Shown: positions 45,790 to 58,222 of the stretch, in pieces
How positions within the stretch are numbered: position 1 is the first letter of the stretch
Layout of the letters: every line of letters starts with the position of its first letter
Source of the DNA: Cerioporus squamosus
Lineage: Eukaryota; Basidiomycota; Agaricomycetes; Polyporales; Polyporaceae
DNA: 64,000 nucleotides
Assembly (NCBI GenBank): GCA_022592435.1
Contig: JABYQS010000035.1
Location: 124,001-188,000 of the forward strand
Direction: 5' to 3'
Translations under genes and position numbers: made by a program
The notes under the pieces: model-generated
Told to the model about the DNA's origin: nothing
The model's input: the letters and a program-made list of their open reading frames with translations, nothing else
Databases searched by the model: none

Positions 45790-48700
45790 ATGTCTTCTGT
45801 TGCTGCTATGCACTCGATGCCTTCGGGAGACGAGGACCTCGCCCAGCTCTACCACCAAGTCCTGGCTGGCTTCGCGGAAGAGTCGCCCACCGCTGAGCAA
45901 CCAGGGCATGCCGTTTCTCCTCCTGCAGATCGCGAACTCGAGTCAATCTATGGCCAGTATCAGGACGGAGAGGGAACCCCTACTGCGAACAGACAGCCAT
46001 CGGCGCGGTCGGCTGCTACCTGTGCGTCTTTCCGTTGCAGTTGCAGTGCCCGCCCGTTCTGATCTGACTTCACTGCAAGCTTCACGTTACGGTCTCCCTC
46101 CTTCCCCGAGACCACCACCACCTCCTCCCCCTGCGCCGCAGAGCTCGTCCAGCAGCCCGCAATCTCCTTCCCAGCGCGCGCCCAGGCCCCTCCCTCGCAT
46201 CCCGGGGTCAAGTTCTGCCTCGCTTGTACCGCCCCCACCTCCACCGCCCATGATGTACGGCATGCCTGAACCGCGACCGTATCCTCAGGAGGACCTTCGC
46301 CAGAAGCACACCAGCATAGAGTCGTGCGTATCACTCGTCTCAGGCTCAGGTGCATGCAGCAGTCTCCGCCCAAGCATGCTTGTCTACAAGCAGCCTTGTT
46401 CATCGTCGGGCATGGGCGTAGGGTGCCTATGGGGGGAGAATACGCAGTTGTAGGCAAGCATCCTTGGGAATGACTACTAATATGCGTTCTGCTCCGTTGA
46501 TGGTGAGTAAGTTGTATTCACATCATTCTACCCAGTGGTCGGCAACTCCCTCGTACGCCCAATGGCTACAATGGTGTCGTACATCCTCCCGCGAACTCCG
46601 CCATGCTAGGCCGGCTGCCGTCTCTCAACGGTGGCTACTTCCCTGATGCTCGTCCAAGCTCTGCTGGTGCTCGACCTGGCTCTTCAGAGAGTTTGTCCAG
46701 ATCCCAGTACAATATGCCTGTCCCTGAGATGTCCGACTCGTATGGATGGCGCCCGTCGACAGGGTCGAGCGAGACACGTCGCCCGCCGCCTGGCGCACAG
46801 CCTTCCAAGATACCGGGATACAACAACTTGTACGAAGAGGAAATGCCGCCGAGCTCCCCGTCTACCCTCGATATGCCCGACGCGTATAACCCTCGAGGAG
46901 AGTACTCGGAGTACCGGCCGTACTCGCAACAGTCGTCGTCTTCCCTCTCTGCGGCCCCTCAACTACCGCATAGCCTTAGCTGTAAGTATCCTTGCTGTCT
47001 CTCAGCGCCTGCGTCTCAGTACCTCTCCACGGACCTGTAGACCCGCAAACCATGCAGATGCAGGGACTCGGCCGGTCCACTTCGACAGGCTCAGCGGGCT
47101 CGTCTGCATACCCCAATGGTCTCGAGCGGAACTCATCTTACACAACCGGAACAGCGTCCTCTGCATACCAGGATAGCGAGGGTCCTATTCGGCCTAGCTC
47201 ATCGCTGGCAACAACTGTGGACCGCGGAAATTCGGTTAGTTCGTATATGTCGAAGGGCTCGGACGGTGGCTGGTCCACCACCGCGCCGCCGTCGGTCGCG
47301 CCCACCTTCCAGCAAGCACCGTCGGTCCATTCACAGCAAAGCTACTATGCTGCGCCCGACATGTATCGCTCGTCTTCCGCACAAGGGCCCGTGGCATCTT
47401 CTTCCGCCTGGCGGGATCCCGACTTGCTCCGCATCGTCGCCGATACAAAACGGCCGTTGGAATTACACGACAACTACGATGAGGATGAAGACGAGTTTTA
47501 TGAAGAAGACCCTTCCGAGGATGGGGACGACCGCTTCTTCAATCCAGCGCTTCTTAGTCACATCGCCGTTCGGTTACGTGACAAAGTACCACGCGGTACG
47601 CACGTCAAGGGCAGCATACCATACCCTCGAGCGTTCACGGGGAAGGATATAGTGGTATGTCTCCTCGAGGACACTATACAGACCGGCCTGACGTTGTCGC
47701 AGTCTACCATTCAGTCGCAGATACAGCGCGAGTTGCTCGTGACCCACGGCATATCAACAAATGACCGGCGTGCTGCTCTCCAGGTCGCTCGCAGTCTGCA
47801 AAGCCAGCTCTTCTTCTACGAAGTTGAATGGGTAGACAGGCCATTGCAGGACGGAGTTGAGGACGTGTATATGTTCTGGGACGACCAGGAGGGAGCGTCG
47901 GATGCCCGGATGGAGCGGGAGGAGCTTCCTACCGCGGTCATCACGCTCCTCACGCGGTGCTATGCGTCAAGTTGTGACGACGACAATCCATGCTACTCGT
48001 ACACATGTCCTCGACGGGTAGGTCACATGCTTCTGGCTCACGCTGTGGATGTTGACGCCGTACTCAACAGAGGAGTAACCTCCCTCTGGTTACGCCAACA
48101 GAGAATGATGAGGAGGAGGATAGGGTGCGGTCTGTTATGCTTCTTCGTCTGGTCATTGGGCTTAACCTATGATTATAGGATGAGTGGGCAAGGACCGTAC
48201 CAAGGGAACTTCTGGCTACATTGCCGGAAACCGAAGTCAACCGTCAAAAGTACGTGAGGTGTAATGGCGCTGATATGCATTCGGCTTACCTGGCTCGATA
48301 GTATCATCCACAAGCTCATCCATAAGGAGAAGCAATACCTCCGCGACCTGGACACTGTGGAGTCGCTATTCATCCGTCCTCTGCGCAATGCAAACCCGCC
48401 CATTGTACGCCTGAGTGAGATCGACGAGTTCATCGATGAAGTCTTCGGCAACGTCCTGGACTTGCGTGAATGCAACCGCCGACTTCTGGAGATGATCTAC
48501 GTACGGCAGCGGGAGCAGTCCCCGGTCGTGCAAGGCATCGGCGACATCTTCCTCGAAGCTGCGACCGAATTTCGCCTCGCGTACCCTATCTACGTTGGGC
48601 ATCTGCCTGTTGCCGAGAAGCGTATGAAGGATGAGATGGAGAAGAACGCGGAGTTCAAGCGCTTTGTCGAGGTTCGTTGTCTCTACGATCTGGATCCTGG

Positions 48701-51700
48701 TGAGATCGGCGTTCCTGAATGACGTCCCGCAGCAATGCTCCCGCCACCCCGATGCCCACAGGCTCGATCTCAAGCATTTCCTCAGCAGGCCATCGGAGCA
48801 TTTGCAGAAATACCCGGTCCTGCTTGAGGCTATCTGCAACGAGACGACGGAGGGCAACCCTGATATCGAGTTCCTGAAGGAGGCCATTACGGCGATCAAG
48901 AAGCTCCAGACCGTAGCCCAGCTCTGGACATGGCAGTCGGCGATGGGTAAGGGGCCCACTGGTAAGCTCGAGTGGCATAACCTCGTCCCTGAGGAGGCCC
49001 GGCAGTCGCTATCAAAGCATGAGATCAAGCGGCAGAAGTGAGTGCTACTGGTGGTCTGGATACAAATCCGGCGCTTGTGCTGATGCCCATGTCAGCATAA
49101 TCTTCGAAGTCATCAAGGGTGAGATGGATTATGTCCGGGATCTCGAGAACATCGAAGTGGTGAGTTGACCCAACGTCAGTGCCTACAGAGTTGTGACTAA
49201 CGTTCGCTGTAGATGTATGTCGCGCCCCTACGCGAAATGGATCCGCCCATCATCCCTCGGGATCGCCTTGAGCAGTTCATTCAGGAGGTCTTCCACAACT
49301 ACGCAGAGCTTCACGCGCATCACCGCAGGATGCTCGAGAAACTCCACGAGATCCAACGTGACGAGCACCCTGTGATCCGTAGTATCACTGCGGCAATTTA
49401 CGATGCGGTCTTGAACTTCAGGGAGGCGTACATGGAGTACATCCCCAACTATCCTATCGCGGCCTATCGGATCGACGATGAGATGGCGAATAACCCGCAG
49501 TTCAAGGCATTTGTGGACGTGAGTACTACGATGCATATTGTCTTGAGTATTCATGTTGCTGAGCCTGGGTTTCCGTAGCAATGCACGCGTCATCCTGATG
49601 CTCACCGGCTGGACATGAAGAACTTCATCAACCGGCCCATCCCGCGTCTGCTTCGCTACGAGCTGCTCTTGAAGAACATCCTAGATGAAACCCCAGAGGG
49701 ACATGAAGATCGAGACTATATCCCCCAGGTGCTGGACGTCATCAAGGCGCTTGGTAAAGAGACCGAGCCCGGTGTTGTGTCCGCGAAGCAGAAGGTCGAG
49801 GTCTGGCGCTACAACTCGAATTTGGTATTCAAGGGCGGGGAGTACATCGTGAGTGATATCCTATGGAGTTCTGTCGTTGATGTGTCTGATAACGTTGCTG
49901 CCAGGATATGGACTTGTTGAACGAGAATCGCTCGTTGATTCACACGGGCAAGCTCTTACGCCAGCCGGATACTGGTTTCGAATGGAACGGCTGGACGGAG
50001 CTGTTCGTTCTGTTGTTCGACAATTATCGTCAGTTGTTATCTTTGAGACGTGCTTTACCGCATACTCACTGATCCATGTCTTCAGTTGTGATGACAAAGC
50101 CGAAGGAGAAGGATGGCAACACGAAGTACCACGTGTACCGCCGGGTAAGCGCGCCTCACGACCTCTGTACATAGAGACACAGCCGCTCATCGTTTCCGCA
50201 GCCCATCCCGTTGGATCTCCTGACCCTGGCCAACTTCACCGACCCGCCTACTCAGCGTGGCAACAGTATCCTGCGTCTGGGTCGGTCTGAACGTCATGCT
50301 GGAGATGCAGGTACCCCAGTTGGCTCGGCAGTGTCTCCCGAGTCGGCAACGGACTCTCGACTCGTCTACCCATGCACGATTCATCACAACGGCCGACTTG
50401 GAGGCTTGTATACCGTCTTCGCGGAGTCCGCTCAGGCGCGGAACGAGTGGAAAGCGAAGCTCGAGGAGGCCATCGGACTGCGCAAGGTTGTGCAAGACTC
50501 GAACAAGGTCTTCGAGATCGAGACGCTCAGTGCCGACACGTTCTTGGTGCCCTCGATGATGTCAAATAACAACGCGTCGTGGAGCCATGGGGAGGCGTTC
50601 ACGGGCAAGGTCACCTGCTCGGTGCCCTTCAGTGAGTCTACGTTCCCTCGCCTCTGCGGGTGATGAGTTTTGACGCCTGTTCGCAGCCACTGCAGATGGT
50701 CGAGGTTTGGTCGCGATCGGTTGCGCTGAGGGTGTCTGGATTGGGTTCCGGCACGATTCCCGATGTGAGTGCTTGCTGTCAAGTACGCCTTCCGAAAGAA
50801 ACTTACCCGGCCGGGATAGCGTTGCGTCGTGTACTACACCTCAAGATGGTCACGCAGTGTGCCATGCTGGAAGACTTCGGTATCTTCCTTGTCTTGGCGG
50901 ACAAGGTGGGTACACTCAAGAAATTATGGCCTAATCAAGATACTAACACAAATACATGCAGTCGTTGTTCGCATACCACATCGAGGCATTGGTCCCTTCG
51001 TCGCCGCAGAGCGCACATACGTCACAAACGCCCCAGAAGCTGAGCGGGAACAAGGATGTCCACTTTTTCAGCGTCGGCAACCTCAATGGTCGAACTTTGG
51101 TTATCTACATGAAGAAGAAAGGGGTAGGTCATAACGAGTCCGGTCTTCTGCGAATCTTGCCTGACATCGTCGTGACAGCTTGACAGCGTCTTCCGTGTCC
51201 TTGAACCAGTTGTGGGCAAGATCAATGAGCGAACGAAGGCTCCACAGACCTTCGGTTCCCGTCTGGGACTGCGTTCCCAGCGCTCCGAGTGGTTCCGAGT
51301 CTACAGGGTAAGAGCGTTGCCTTGACTTTCAACGTACGGCGAGTTAACCTTGCATTCTCAGGACTTCTTCCTTCCATCGGAAGCGTTTGACTTGATATTC
51401 CTGAAGGCCAAGATCGTCATCCTTTGCACGAAGGGCTTCGAGATCATGGATCTTACCGAGTAAGTATAGCAGTGCGCTCACCATGTCTACCAGCTAACGT
51501 GCGTTGCAGCTTCAAAAGTGTTACTATCCCGCAACGTGATGACCCCCGTCTTGAGAAGTTGGCGAAGAGGTGTGAGAGTTGTCGCCCCATGGGCATGTTC
51601 CGTTCCAGCAATGACGAGTTCTTGCTGTGCTACGATGGTAAGTTGGCGTTCTCCGGCTTGTCTCATCGTAACAGCGCACTAAGGCCCATGTTCTCCAGAA

Positions 51701-52198
51701 TTCGGTCTGTACGTTGACCGGCATGGCGATCCTAGTCGTCCGAACGGAACCATCGAATGGGAGGGCACTGCAGAGCATGTCGCCTGGCATCCTCCATACG
51801 TCCTCCTGTTCGACAGCCGGTTCATTGAGATTCGGCATGTGGAGACAGGTCGTCTTGCGCAGATCATACCCGGCAACGACGTCCGTTGTATCTGGGATGG
51901 ACGTGGAGTCACCGGTGTACCTCCTGCAACGCCGGTCCCGGAAGGCTATGGCCAGGAGACTATCTCGCAGGAGCCTCGTGTCCATGGTGTCATGAATGCC
52001 ACCGACACTCCGTCCATCGGACAACAGTCGCGCATGGCACGGCCCGTCGCTCAGCATGTCTTCGAGCTCATACCCACCATCCCGCTCTATCTTCCCGGAT
52101 CTCTCGCTTCGCCCTCGCAATCGACAACCTACTTCTCCCAGAACAATTCGCCGCCGCATTCACCCCGTCTCAACCCCGCGCTTTCATGGCGCTCATGA
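45790..52198 (+). CDS. Rho1-type guanine nucleotide exchange factor: DEP, two DH domains, PH, CNH
   Basis: Activator of Rho1 in the cell-wall-integrity pathway (Rom1/Rom2 in budding yeast, Rgf1-3 in fission yeast), acting at the plasma membrane. ATG 45790 starts a long disordered Ser/Pro region with PPPPPPPAP and PPPPPPPMM tracts. A DEP domain follows (about 47545-47880; FFNPALLSHIAVRLRDKVPR). The first DH domain (about 48300-49035) has IIHKLIHKEKQYLRDLDTVE, RRLLEMIYVRQREQSPVVQ and HRLDLKHFLSRPSEHLQKYP. The second (about 49100-49770) has IIFEVIKGEMDYVRDLENIE, HRRMLEKLHEIQRDEHPVIR and HRLDMKNFINRPIPRLLRYE. The PH domain (about 49910-50490) has LIHTGKLLRQPDTGFEW and LFVLLFDNY. The citron/CNH domain (about 50690-51920) ends ETGRLAQIIPGNDVRCIWDG. 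About 20 introns; total near 1,700 residues. Usual fungal family members carry one DH domain. Both copies here are intact over conserved regions CR1 and CR3. Confidence 0.9.
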
Positions 52199-52600
52199 TC
52201 TGGAAACTATGTATGCCTCCGTACTGTTGTCCATCCGCTCTTTGCGCTCGAATCTTACATGCGCGCGCTCTGCTATTCGTTCAGTTGTCGTTGACTTACG
52301 GATCAAACAGCTATTGACAACTATCTTATGTGACCTAGATTCCCTGATGTAATCATATCCTCGTTTGCAATGTATCTCCCGCTTATACTGTCTCTTCTAC
52401 GACTCAATCGCGTGTGTAAAAGCTGTCGATGGTTGCACCAGCGGTGATAACGGAATCGATACATGCCGTAAAATATGTTCATGAGCAACGCTGGACAACG
52501 ACGACCGGGGATTTCATCTGTGTGGGGATTGAAATGTCCGAATGGCTGAGCCATTCATTCATGAAAACGCGTCGTGCAGAGGTAAGGTCTGATCCTATAA
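52199..52600. other. Intergenic between convergent RhoGEF and P450-2
   Basis: This is 3' sequence of both genes and no feature was recognised. Parts of the plus frame stay open downstream of the RhoGEF stop but show no domain. Confidence 0.45.
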
Positions 52601-54661
52601 TCAGACAGATTGAAGCACAAGCCTCTCTCCTTGAGGAAAGCGAGGTCGGATGGTGTATTTTGGAACCTCGGGTCGTCTGCCCGCCCCGCGCCAGATTGAA
52701 TGGTCAGCAACCCAGTCCCGTGCGATATAGGAGACCAAGCACTCACGCAACCATCTGATTCGTAGGGGCCGTATTCTTCACATCTACGGGTCTGCCGTCC
52801 TTGTCCAGGGGCGCACCGATGCTAAACACGCTCAAGATGGAGGCGCACAGAATGAACAGCGAAGCCTCCCCGAATAGCCGACCAGGACAAACTCTAGGTA
52901 AGGAGGGCTGTTCAGAGATATTGTGTCACAAAGTGCTTTCAGAGACCATACCGTCTCCCGAAGCCAAACGCAAAATTTGCGGGATCCTGTCCCTCGACAT
53001 GCAAGCGACCATTCTGCAGGAAACGCTCTGGATTGAACGTCTCAGGATCCGGATATACGGCAGGATCCCGAGAGAATGCCCTACACGATGCGCTTCCTGT
53101 GAGCTCACGAGCGCACAGAAAAAGAGAGAGTATCTCACCAAACGTTCACAAGGATTGTAGCGCCACTGGGTATGAGGTGGCCTCGATATTCGTCGTCAGC
53201 CACGACACGATGTGGCACTCCAATAGGCAGGACTACGTGCCAGCGCAGTAGTTCCTTGACGAGGGCCTCGATGTAGGGTAACGAAGCACGGTCCGAGAAC
53301 TCGGGAAGGCGGCTAGTACCGACCACGGTGTCCAACTCTTTTTGTGCCCTCAGTTGCACTTCCGGATGTAGAGCCATAGCAAGGAAGAAAGCTGCCACGG
53401 CAGCGTTTGTCTGTAATAGGCCCGTCATCGTCATATGCATGTTCATCGAGGCAATGCAACTCACTGTGTCTGCACCGGCTGGGAGATGTCGAATCATCAG
53501 CGTAGCTATATTGATCAGGCAACTTGCTGTATACATACCGGCATATGTAGTCGCTGTGACTTCTTTCATCATTGTCTCCGCGTTCTTGAATTGCTTGTCG
53601 TCGGAAGCAACGTTATCGAAGAAGCGAGCGACCATTGAAGCCTCAGCTTCACCCCGGTCCTACATCAATTGCCAGGTAAGCGGGAAGATGAATGGACGGG
53701 ACAACTCCACTTACCATTGCTGCCTTCGCGACGTCGAACAGGCGGTTGACGCTATATATCATCTCACGTCTTGCTGCGGCGGCGAACCGCTTGAAACCAG
53801 CACCCGGCATCCAAGGCGGGAGGTGTCGTAGAACTGGCAATGCCTCCACAGGGAATCTCCCTGGTTTTGCGATTTCGCCGCCGATTTCAGCGATCCGCTC
53901 GAGCATCTTGTAGTATTCGTTGTCAGCGTCGACCACATCGAGACCATAAGCAATACGCATGACTGTCGCCCCAAAGCCTCTGCGATCAGAAGTGAGTTAC
54001 TAGTAGTACCAACGTGCAAGATGACCGCTTACAATTTGAGAAGAACCGACAAATCCTCTGGGTGCTCCAGCATCCTGCGCAGTAAATCTCGTGTGACTTT
54101 AATTTGGACCGGCTCGTAATCAGGTAGCGTTTCCGGATTAAAGTACTGATGAAACGCGCGCCGATGGTGACGCCATTCTACACCATACTGTTTGAGCACT
54201 GTAAGCCATTCGAAACCGCACCTGACGATGTCGGATGGACTGTCAGTATCATGATGGGTGTGTAGGAAGACATGGTACGTACAAGTCGACCATCACGGAG
54301 GAGGGACGGTCAGAGTAGTTAGTGGATCTCTTTTCCATGAGGTCAGAGGCAGCCTGTAGTGAGCCCAGAACGACCATCGACTGTCCGAGAAGGTCAAGAT
54401 GTATTACATCTCCTGATAGCGATAAGTCAGTGACCGTCCGGGAGGTACTACCATATTGTACATACCGTACTTCTTTGACAGCTCCGCGAATTCGCGTCCG
54501 AAGTGCGTTTGAGGCATATCTAGGACATTTCCTACGATGGGTATGTGCCTGGGGCCAGGCGGAAGGCGTGCTGCCCTCCGTGCTTGCAAGACATATGTCT
54601 TCACAAGCCAGGCCAATACGGCAGTCATGGCCAACACAGCCAATGGTGTGGTCAGAGACAT
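52601..54661 (-). CDS. Cytochrome P450 monooxygenase (P450-2)
   Basis: Paralogue of P450-1 and P450-3. Start ATG 54661: MSLTTPLAVLAMTAVLAWLV anchor, then RRAARLPPGPRHIPIVGNVL hinge. Conserved pieces in order: GDVIHLDLLGQSMVVLGSL, KRSTNYSDRPSSVMVDL, QYGVEWRHHRRAFHQYF (C-helix WxxxR), ATVMRIAYGLDVVDADNEYY and the I-helix GADT. Then TNAAVAAFFLAMALHPEVQL, the K-helix ALVKELLRWHVVLPIGVPHR (ExxR), FNPERF, and the haem loop FGFGRR/CPG...GEASLFILCASILSVF. The last exon gives KYTIRPRFPQGERLVLQSV with a stop at 52601; its 5' splice choice is the least certain part. About ten introns at positions shared with P450-1. The substrate is unknown. Head-to-tail with P450-3, about 750 bp apart. Confidence 0.85.
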
Positions 54662-55412
54662 TACCAGTGATGATTACGAGTGCGCAGCCTGGCAGGGAAC
54701 TGAGGGACAATAAGTAAGCACGACCTACGGAGCGGGATATTTATTCGATTCGGCCTTAGAGCCTGACATCCCGGGCGGCGTGTCGGGACCGACATGTGCC
54801 ATGCATCTCCCTAAAACGTGCCCGAGCGTCTTCAGGTTCGCCATACACGCATCTCCGTTCAGTGACCGCAAGTAGAATAGCGCTAGAGTAAGTTGTTCTC
54901 GAGGCATGTGATCTTGCGGATCGGTTGCCTGTGGACGTAGTGTCGTTAACCGGTGCAAAGATCGAGCATATGTGACATAACTACATAGCACAACGCCGGG
55001 AGGCCATGGCACATATGCGCAGGCAAGTGTCATGTGTAGGTCTCGAACGCCGCGGAGATACTCAGTTCATGAGGTGCTCGGTCATCGCGGAGATGGCATA
55101 TGGGGCAGCGCTAACTTCAGCGTGCCGGCGAAAACGGACGTATACAATGACCAGACAAAGACTCACCCGCGCACATATTCACTTGGGCTAACTATGAGCA
55201 TACTTCGACATGGTCGCCTGCGTTCTCTGAGGGAGGCGTACCGCACAATCTCTGCGTAGCGCGCAAGCTCGCGGCGGTCTCAGGCGGTTTCGGAAGACAC
55301 CAACGCCGCCCAGCGTAGGCTGTGTATCGGAATGCGTACAAGCTCATCGTAGCATACCCATCTCGCATGATATCGGAACGCGGTCCTGAAGTTGTCCTGC
55401 GAAGTGCAGCTT
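54662..55412. other. Intergenic between tandem P450 genes
   Basis: It separates the start of P450-2 from the end of P450-3. No additional gene or repeat was recognised. Confidence 0.45.
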
Positions 55413-57452
55413 CTATGCGACACCAGCCTGGATGAGCTGTTCAGCGCGGTCTGATCGAGGCCTAATCGCGTAGTCGTGCAGCGTCGGATGTCTGATTTCA
55501 TAGCAAGTCAAGAGAAGGTTGGGTAGGAGGCGAGGAGGACTCACGAGACCAATGAGAGCGTTGTGTCTTCGTGTTCCAGCTCGATGAGTTGCCCAGCTGA
55601 ATCTGAAGGCACGCTGATGTCAAATGTACAGAGGATGGACGCGCAAAGAATGAAGAGCGATGACTCCGCGAAGTTCTGACCGGGACAGGCCCTGTCAACA
55701 TATCAGCGACTTCCTGACGGCGATGCATGGCGATCATCCAAACCTCCGCCCAAATCCAAAGGTATATCCTGCTGGATCCCGACCGTCAAGCTCAAGCCGG
55801 CCATCCTTGATGAAGCGCTCGGGGACGAAGTTGTGCGGGTCGGGGTACAGGATAGGATCTCGAGCCATAGCCCTAGGAGGCGATTAGTCACGGAAACTTT
55901 TCAAGTCCCGGAATCATCGCTCTTACCAGACGTTGGCGACGATCGAAGCGCCTTTCGGGATAAAGTATCCCTTGTACTCGTCGTCGGCGACCACTCGATG
56001 TGGCAGGCCCACTGGCGTCACCACATGCCAGCGCAGCAATTCTTTGACGATCGCTTGAATATACGGCAGCGAGGGGCGGTCTGAGAACTCGGGCAAGCGA
56101 CCAAAGCCCAAGGCTGCATCCAACTCTTTTTGAGCCTTCTTCTGGACTTCGGGGTACATGGCCATGGCGAGTAAGAACGCCTGCATCGCAGCGTTCGTCT
56201 GGAGTCTCATGTGAGCTAGCGAAGCGCAGTATGATGCCAATGATACCTACTGTTTCCGCGCCGGCTATCGGGACGCAGAGGTGCCAGTAAGCGACCATGA
56301 GAAGTAGCGAGTACTCAATAGAATTACATACCGACGTACGCCGATGCCGTCACACCTTTGTACATCTCCTCCGCCTCCTCCGCCTCCTTCGGGTCAGCCG
56401 GAAGGCTGTCCATGAAGTGCGTCGCGAACGACTCTTGTGCTACACCCCGTTCCTGCTCACGATTGGTCAGTGGCCTGGAGTCATGACCACGACAAGCTTA
56501 CCATGGCAGCCTTAGCTGATCCCCATAGGTAATCGCGTCCTTGTAGGATGTCGCGCTTCGCCTCCTCGGCCCAGCGCTTGAATCGCCCTCCAGGCAACCA
56601 CGAAGGAAAGAAACGTAGAAATGGTAGGGACTCCACTGGGAAACGTCCCGGTACCCCAATCTCTTTTCCAACACTTACCATACGTTCCACAATGTCGAAA
56701 TACCGACCTTGCGGCTCATCCAGGTCGATCCCGTATACGACGCGCATCACGGTAAAGGCGAAAACACTGGAGCATCGCGAGCCGATCTTAGCTTCAGAGC
56801 ATCGAGATCAAGCGGCGGAGAACCTTACAACTGCAGGTGCGCGCCCGGGTCCTTGGGTGCTCTGAGAAGGTCCTTAAGGAGCCGTCGCGATGCCTTGAGC
56901 TGAATGGGCTCGTATCGAGTGATGATGTCGGCGCTCATCTGTTGGTGAAAGGCACGTCGATGTTGGCGCCACTCTTGTCCGTAGTTCATGAGCACGAACA
57001 GCCAATCGAATCCACACCTATGAATGGTTCAACACGAAGTCACTGAGGGAAGTAGAGTATGCCTACAGCTTGACCATTATTGAAGGAGGTCTACCAGAGT
57101 AGTTGGACGATCGCTTCTCGAACAAATCGCAGGCTGCCTGGTAGGATCCCAGGAGAACGATCGATTGCCCGAGCACATTCAAATGCACCACGTCGCCTGC
57201 AAGTATGTAATTAGCAGAGGGGCGTTCGGAATGCGAGCACAACTTGCCGTATTTCTCCGACAACGCAGCAAAGTCGCGAGCCAGGTGTTTCCGGGGCATG
57301 TCAAAGACATTGCCAATGAGGGGCAGAGGCCTGGGACCGGGTGGCAAACGAGCGTTGTTCTGTCGCGCTGAGACGTACGTCCGCACGAAGTAGGCGACGG
57401 CGACGCCGAGAACGATCCAAGTCCAAGGACTGAGGTTAGCGGGGATCATCAT
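55413..57452 (-). CDS. Cytochrome P450 monooxygenase (P450-3)
   Basis: Third member of the local P450 set. Start at the ATG pair 57452/57449: MMIPANLSPWTWIVLGVAVA anchor, then ARLPPGPRPLPLIGNVFDMP. It continues with HLNVLGQSIVLLGSYQAACD, NYGQEWRQHRRAFHQQM, TVMRVVYGIDLDEPQGRYFD and LPFLRFFPSWLPGGRFKRWA. The I-helix core is AGAET, where an acidic Glu replaces the Asp of AGADT. Next are TNAAMQAFLLAMAMYPEVQK, AIVKELLRWHVVTPVGLPHR (ExxR), FVPERF, FGFGRR, then after an intron ACPGQNFAESSLFILCASIL with the haem-ligand Cys. The end is HPTLHDYAIRPRSDRAEQLI, stop TAG at 55413. Intron positions parallel those of P450-2, supporting tandem duplication. The chemistry performed cannot be inferred. Confidence 0.86.
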
Positions 57453-58222
57453 GACGAAACGCTATTCGGTCGAAGGAGGCAGGTAGGGACTCTTGAGATA
57501 GCTTCCTCATAATATACATCCCTGCAACGTGAGAAATGGGAACGTCCCATGCCATCCCTATGACGGCATTAGGAAAGGCTGGGGCCTCATGTGGGCTAAC
57601 ACAGTTCGCGTCTTCGACAATGACGGTTGCTGTCTGCGAAAGATAGGTCTGTGTCAGTCCCTCGACAAAGTGACCATGATCAGAAGCTTGACCTGTCTAC
57701 TGCCGTTCGCCACAGGTGTCATACCGGCGACTGCTAATAGGAACTACCCGAAGAAACTCTTCACGTCCGAGTGTAAGGCTGGGTGCTGTCAACAGCGCTA
57801 GTTGTGAGGGCGTCAACCGGCGAATGGTGGGGAAGTCAAGAAGCGTTCCAGTCACCGAGGAACGCCGCTGAGGTCTCACAGAAAGCGGTACGGCCGCCAC
57901 GTCCGAGTCAACCTCACTACCTTGTATGAACATCCAAGTACTGGTATCCTGAAGGAGGAGCGTGAAGCATTCCGCACACACCTGACAATCGCGTCAGCTG
58001 GCGTCGAACGAATAGCACGACATGACCAACGTACCACGGAAGATCTGTCAAGACCTCGTGGCCGAGAGCCACGGACGGTCTCCCAAAGCGCGAGCCGCGA
58101 GGAGATAAGTAATACTGCGCATTAGGTCAAAACTTACACACGATACTCTACCAGACAGTGCATCCTGCAACCGCTATCGTACATCCATCCAATCCTCGGG
58201 TTATCCAAATCCCGTCCCAGAC
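57453..58222. other. 770 bp without a gene
   Basis: The left side is the P450-3 upstream region (an ATAATATACATCC element lies near 57510). The right side is 3' sequence of the phosphatase gene. The plus frame at 57529-57801 is open but has no family character. Confidence 0.45.
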
